From Patescibacteria group bacterium (GTDB lineage Bacteria; Patescibacteriota; Patescibacteriia; Veblenbacterales; UBA10138): 5,634 bases of DNA. The position numbers were made by a program, and so were the translations under genes. Numbering within the stretch: the first letter of the stretch is position 1; every line of letters starts with the position of its first letter. Below, piece by piece: positions 5,593-5,634 of the stretch. Where the stretch lies: the NCBI GenBank assembly GCA_003512705.1, contig DOPF01000066.1, positions 3,596 through 9,229 of the forward strand, written 5' to 3'. The notes beneath the pieces are model-generated. The model did no database searches, was not told where the DNA came from, and saw only the letters and a list, made by a program, of their open reading frames with translations.

Positions 5593-5634
5593 AAACTTAA
5601 TAATAAATAATTGATTGTTAGAAAATATCATAGA

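Noticed and set aside
5543..5634. Open minus-strand frame running into rplF
   Set aside because: Its translation is low-complexity, does not resemble S8 or any known protein, and stops just inside rplF out of frame.
5629..5634. TATGAT-like -10 box at the right edge
   Set aside because: The -35 region lies outside the window and such hexamers are frequent in AT-rich spacers.

Overview
The window is part of a bacterial spc-type ribosomal protein locus read entirely on the minus strand. In transcription order (right to left) it holds rplF (uL6), rplR (uL18), rpsE (uS5), rplO (uL15) and secY. A small predicted lipoprotein of unknown function follows, then adk, map and the first two thirds of a RuvX/YqgF-family gene cut by the left edge. 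Every gene is intact except the edge-truncated ruvX. No plus-strand gene, tRNA, rRNA, CRISPR array or insertion sequence is visible.

The likely source is a Candidate Phyla Radiation (Patescibacteria) bacterium. There is no rpmD (uL30) between rpsE and rplO, which lie only 4 nt apart, and loss of uL30 is a known CPR trait, although other lineages such as Cyanobacteria also lack it. The SecY and S5 sequences look CPR-like to me from memory. The few intergenic gaps hold AT-rich or heptameric low-complexity repeats. I cannot place it in a phylum within the CPR.

Region by region (minus strand): 5634-5543 is an AT-rich leader with a two-part hairpin just before rplF. It contains no recognisable S8 end. 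Between rplF and rplR lies a 97-nt spacer of inverted heptamer repeats. rplR, rpsE and rplO are packed with 4-5 nt gaps. A 41-nt AT-rich spacer precedes secY. After secY comes the small predicted lipoprotein gene, which has the only well-formed Shine-Dalgarno sequence in the window and is followed by a strong intrinsic terminator. adk, map and ruvX then form a separate unit joined by two 4-nt ATGA overlaps, with a weak candidate promoter in front.

The four ribosomal proteins build the 50S and 30S subunits, SecY forms the membrane channel for nascent proteins, MetAP trims the initiator methionine, and Adk balances adenine nucleotides. RuvX is linked to rRNA maturation and/or Holliday-junction processing. 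The locus is mostly ordinary housekeeping. The points worth a second look are the unknown lipoprotein placed between secY and adk, the terminator that splits the usual secY-adk-map run, and the inverted heptamer repeat inside the ribosomal protein transcript. I see no convincing evidence for a new multi-gene system.
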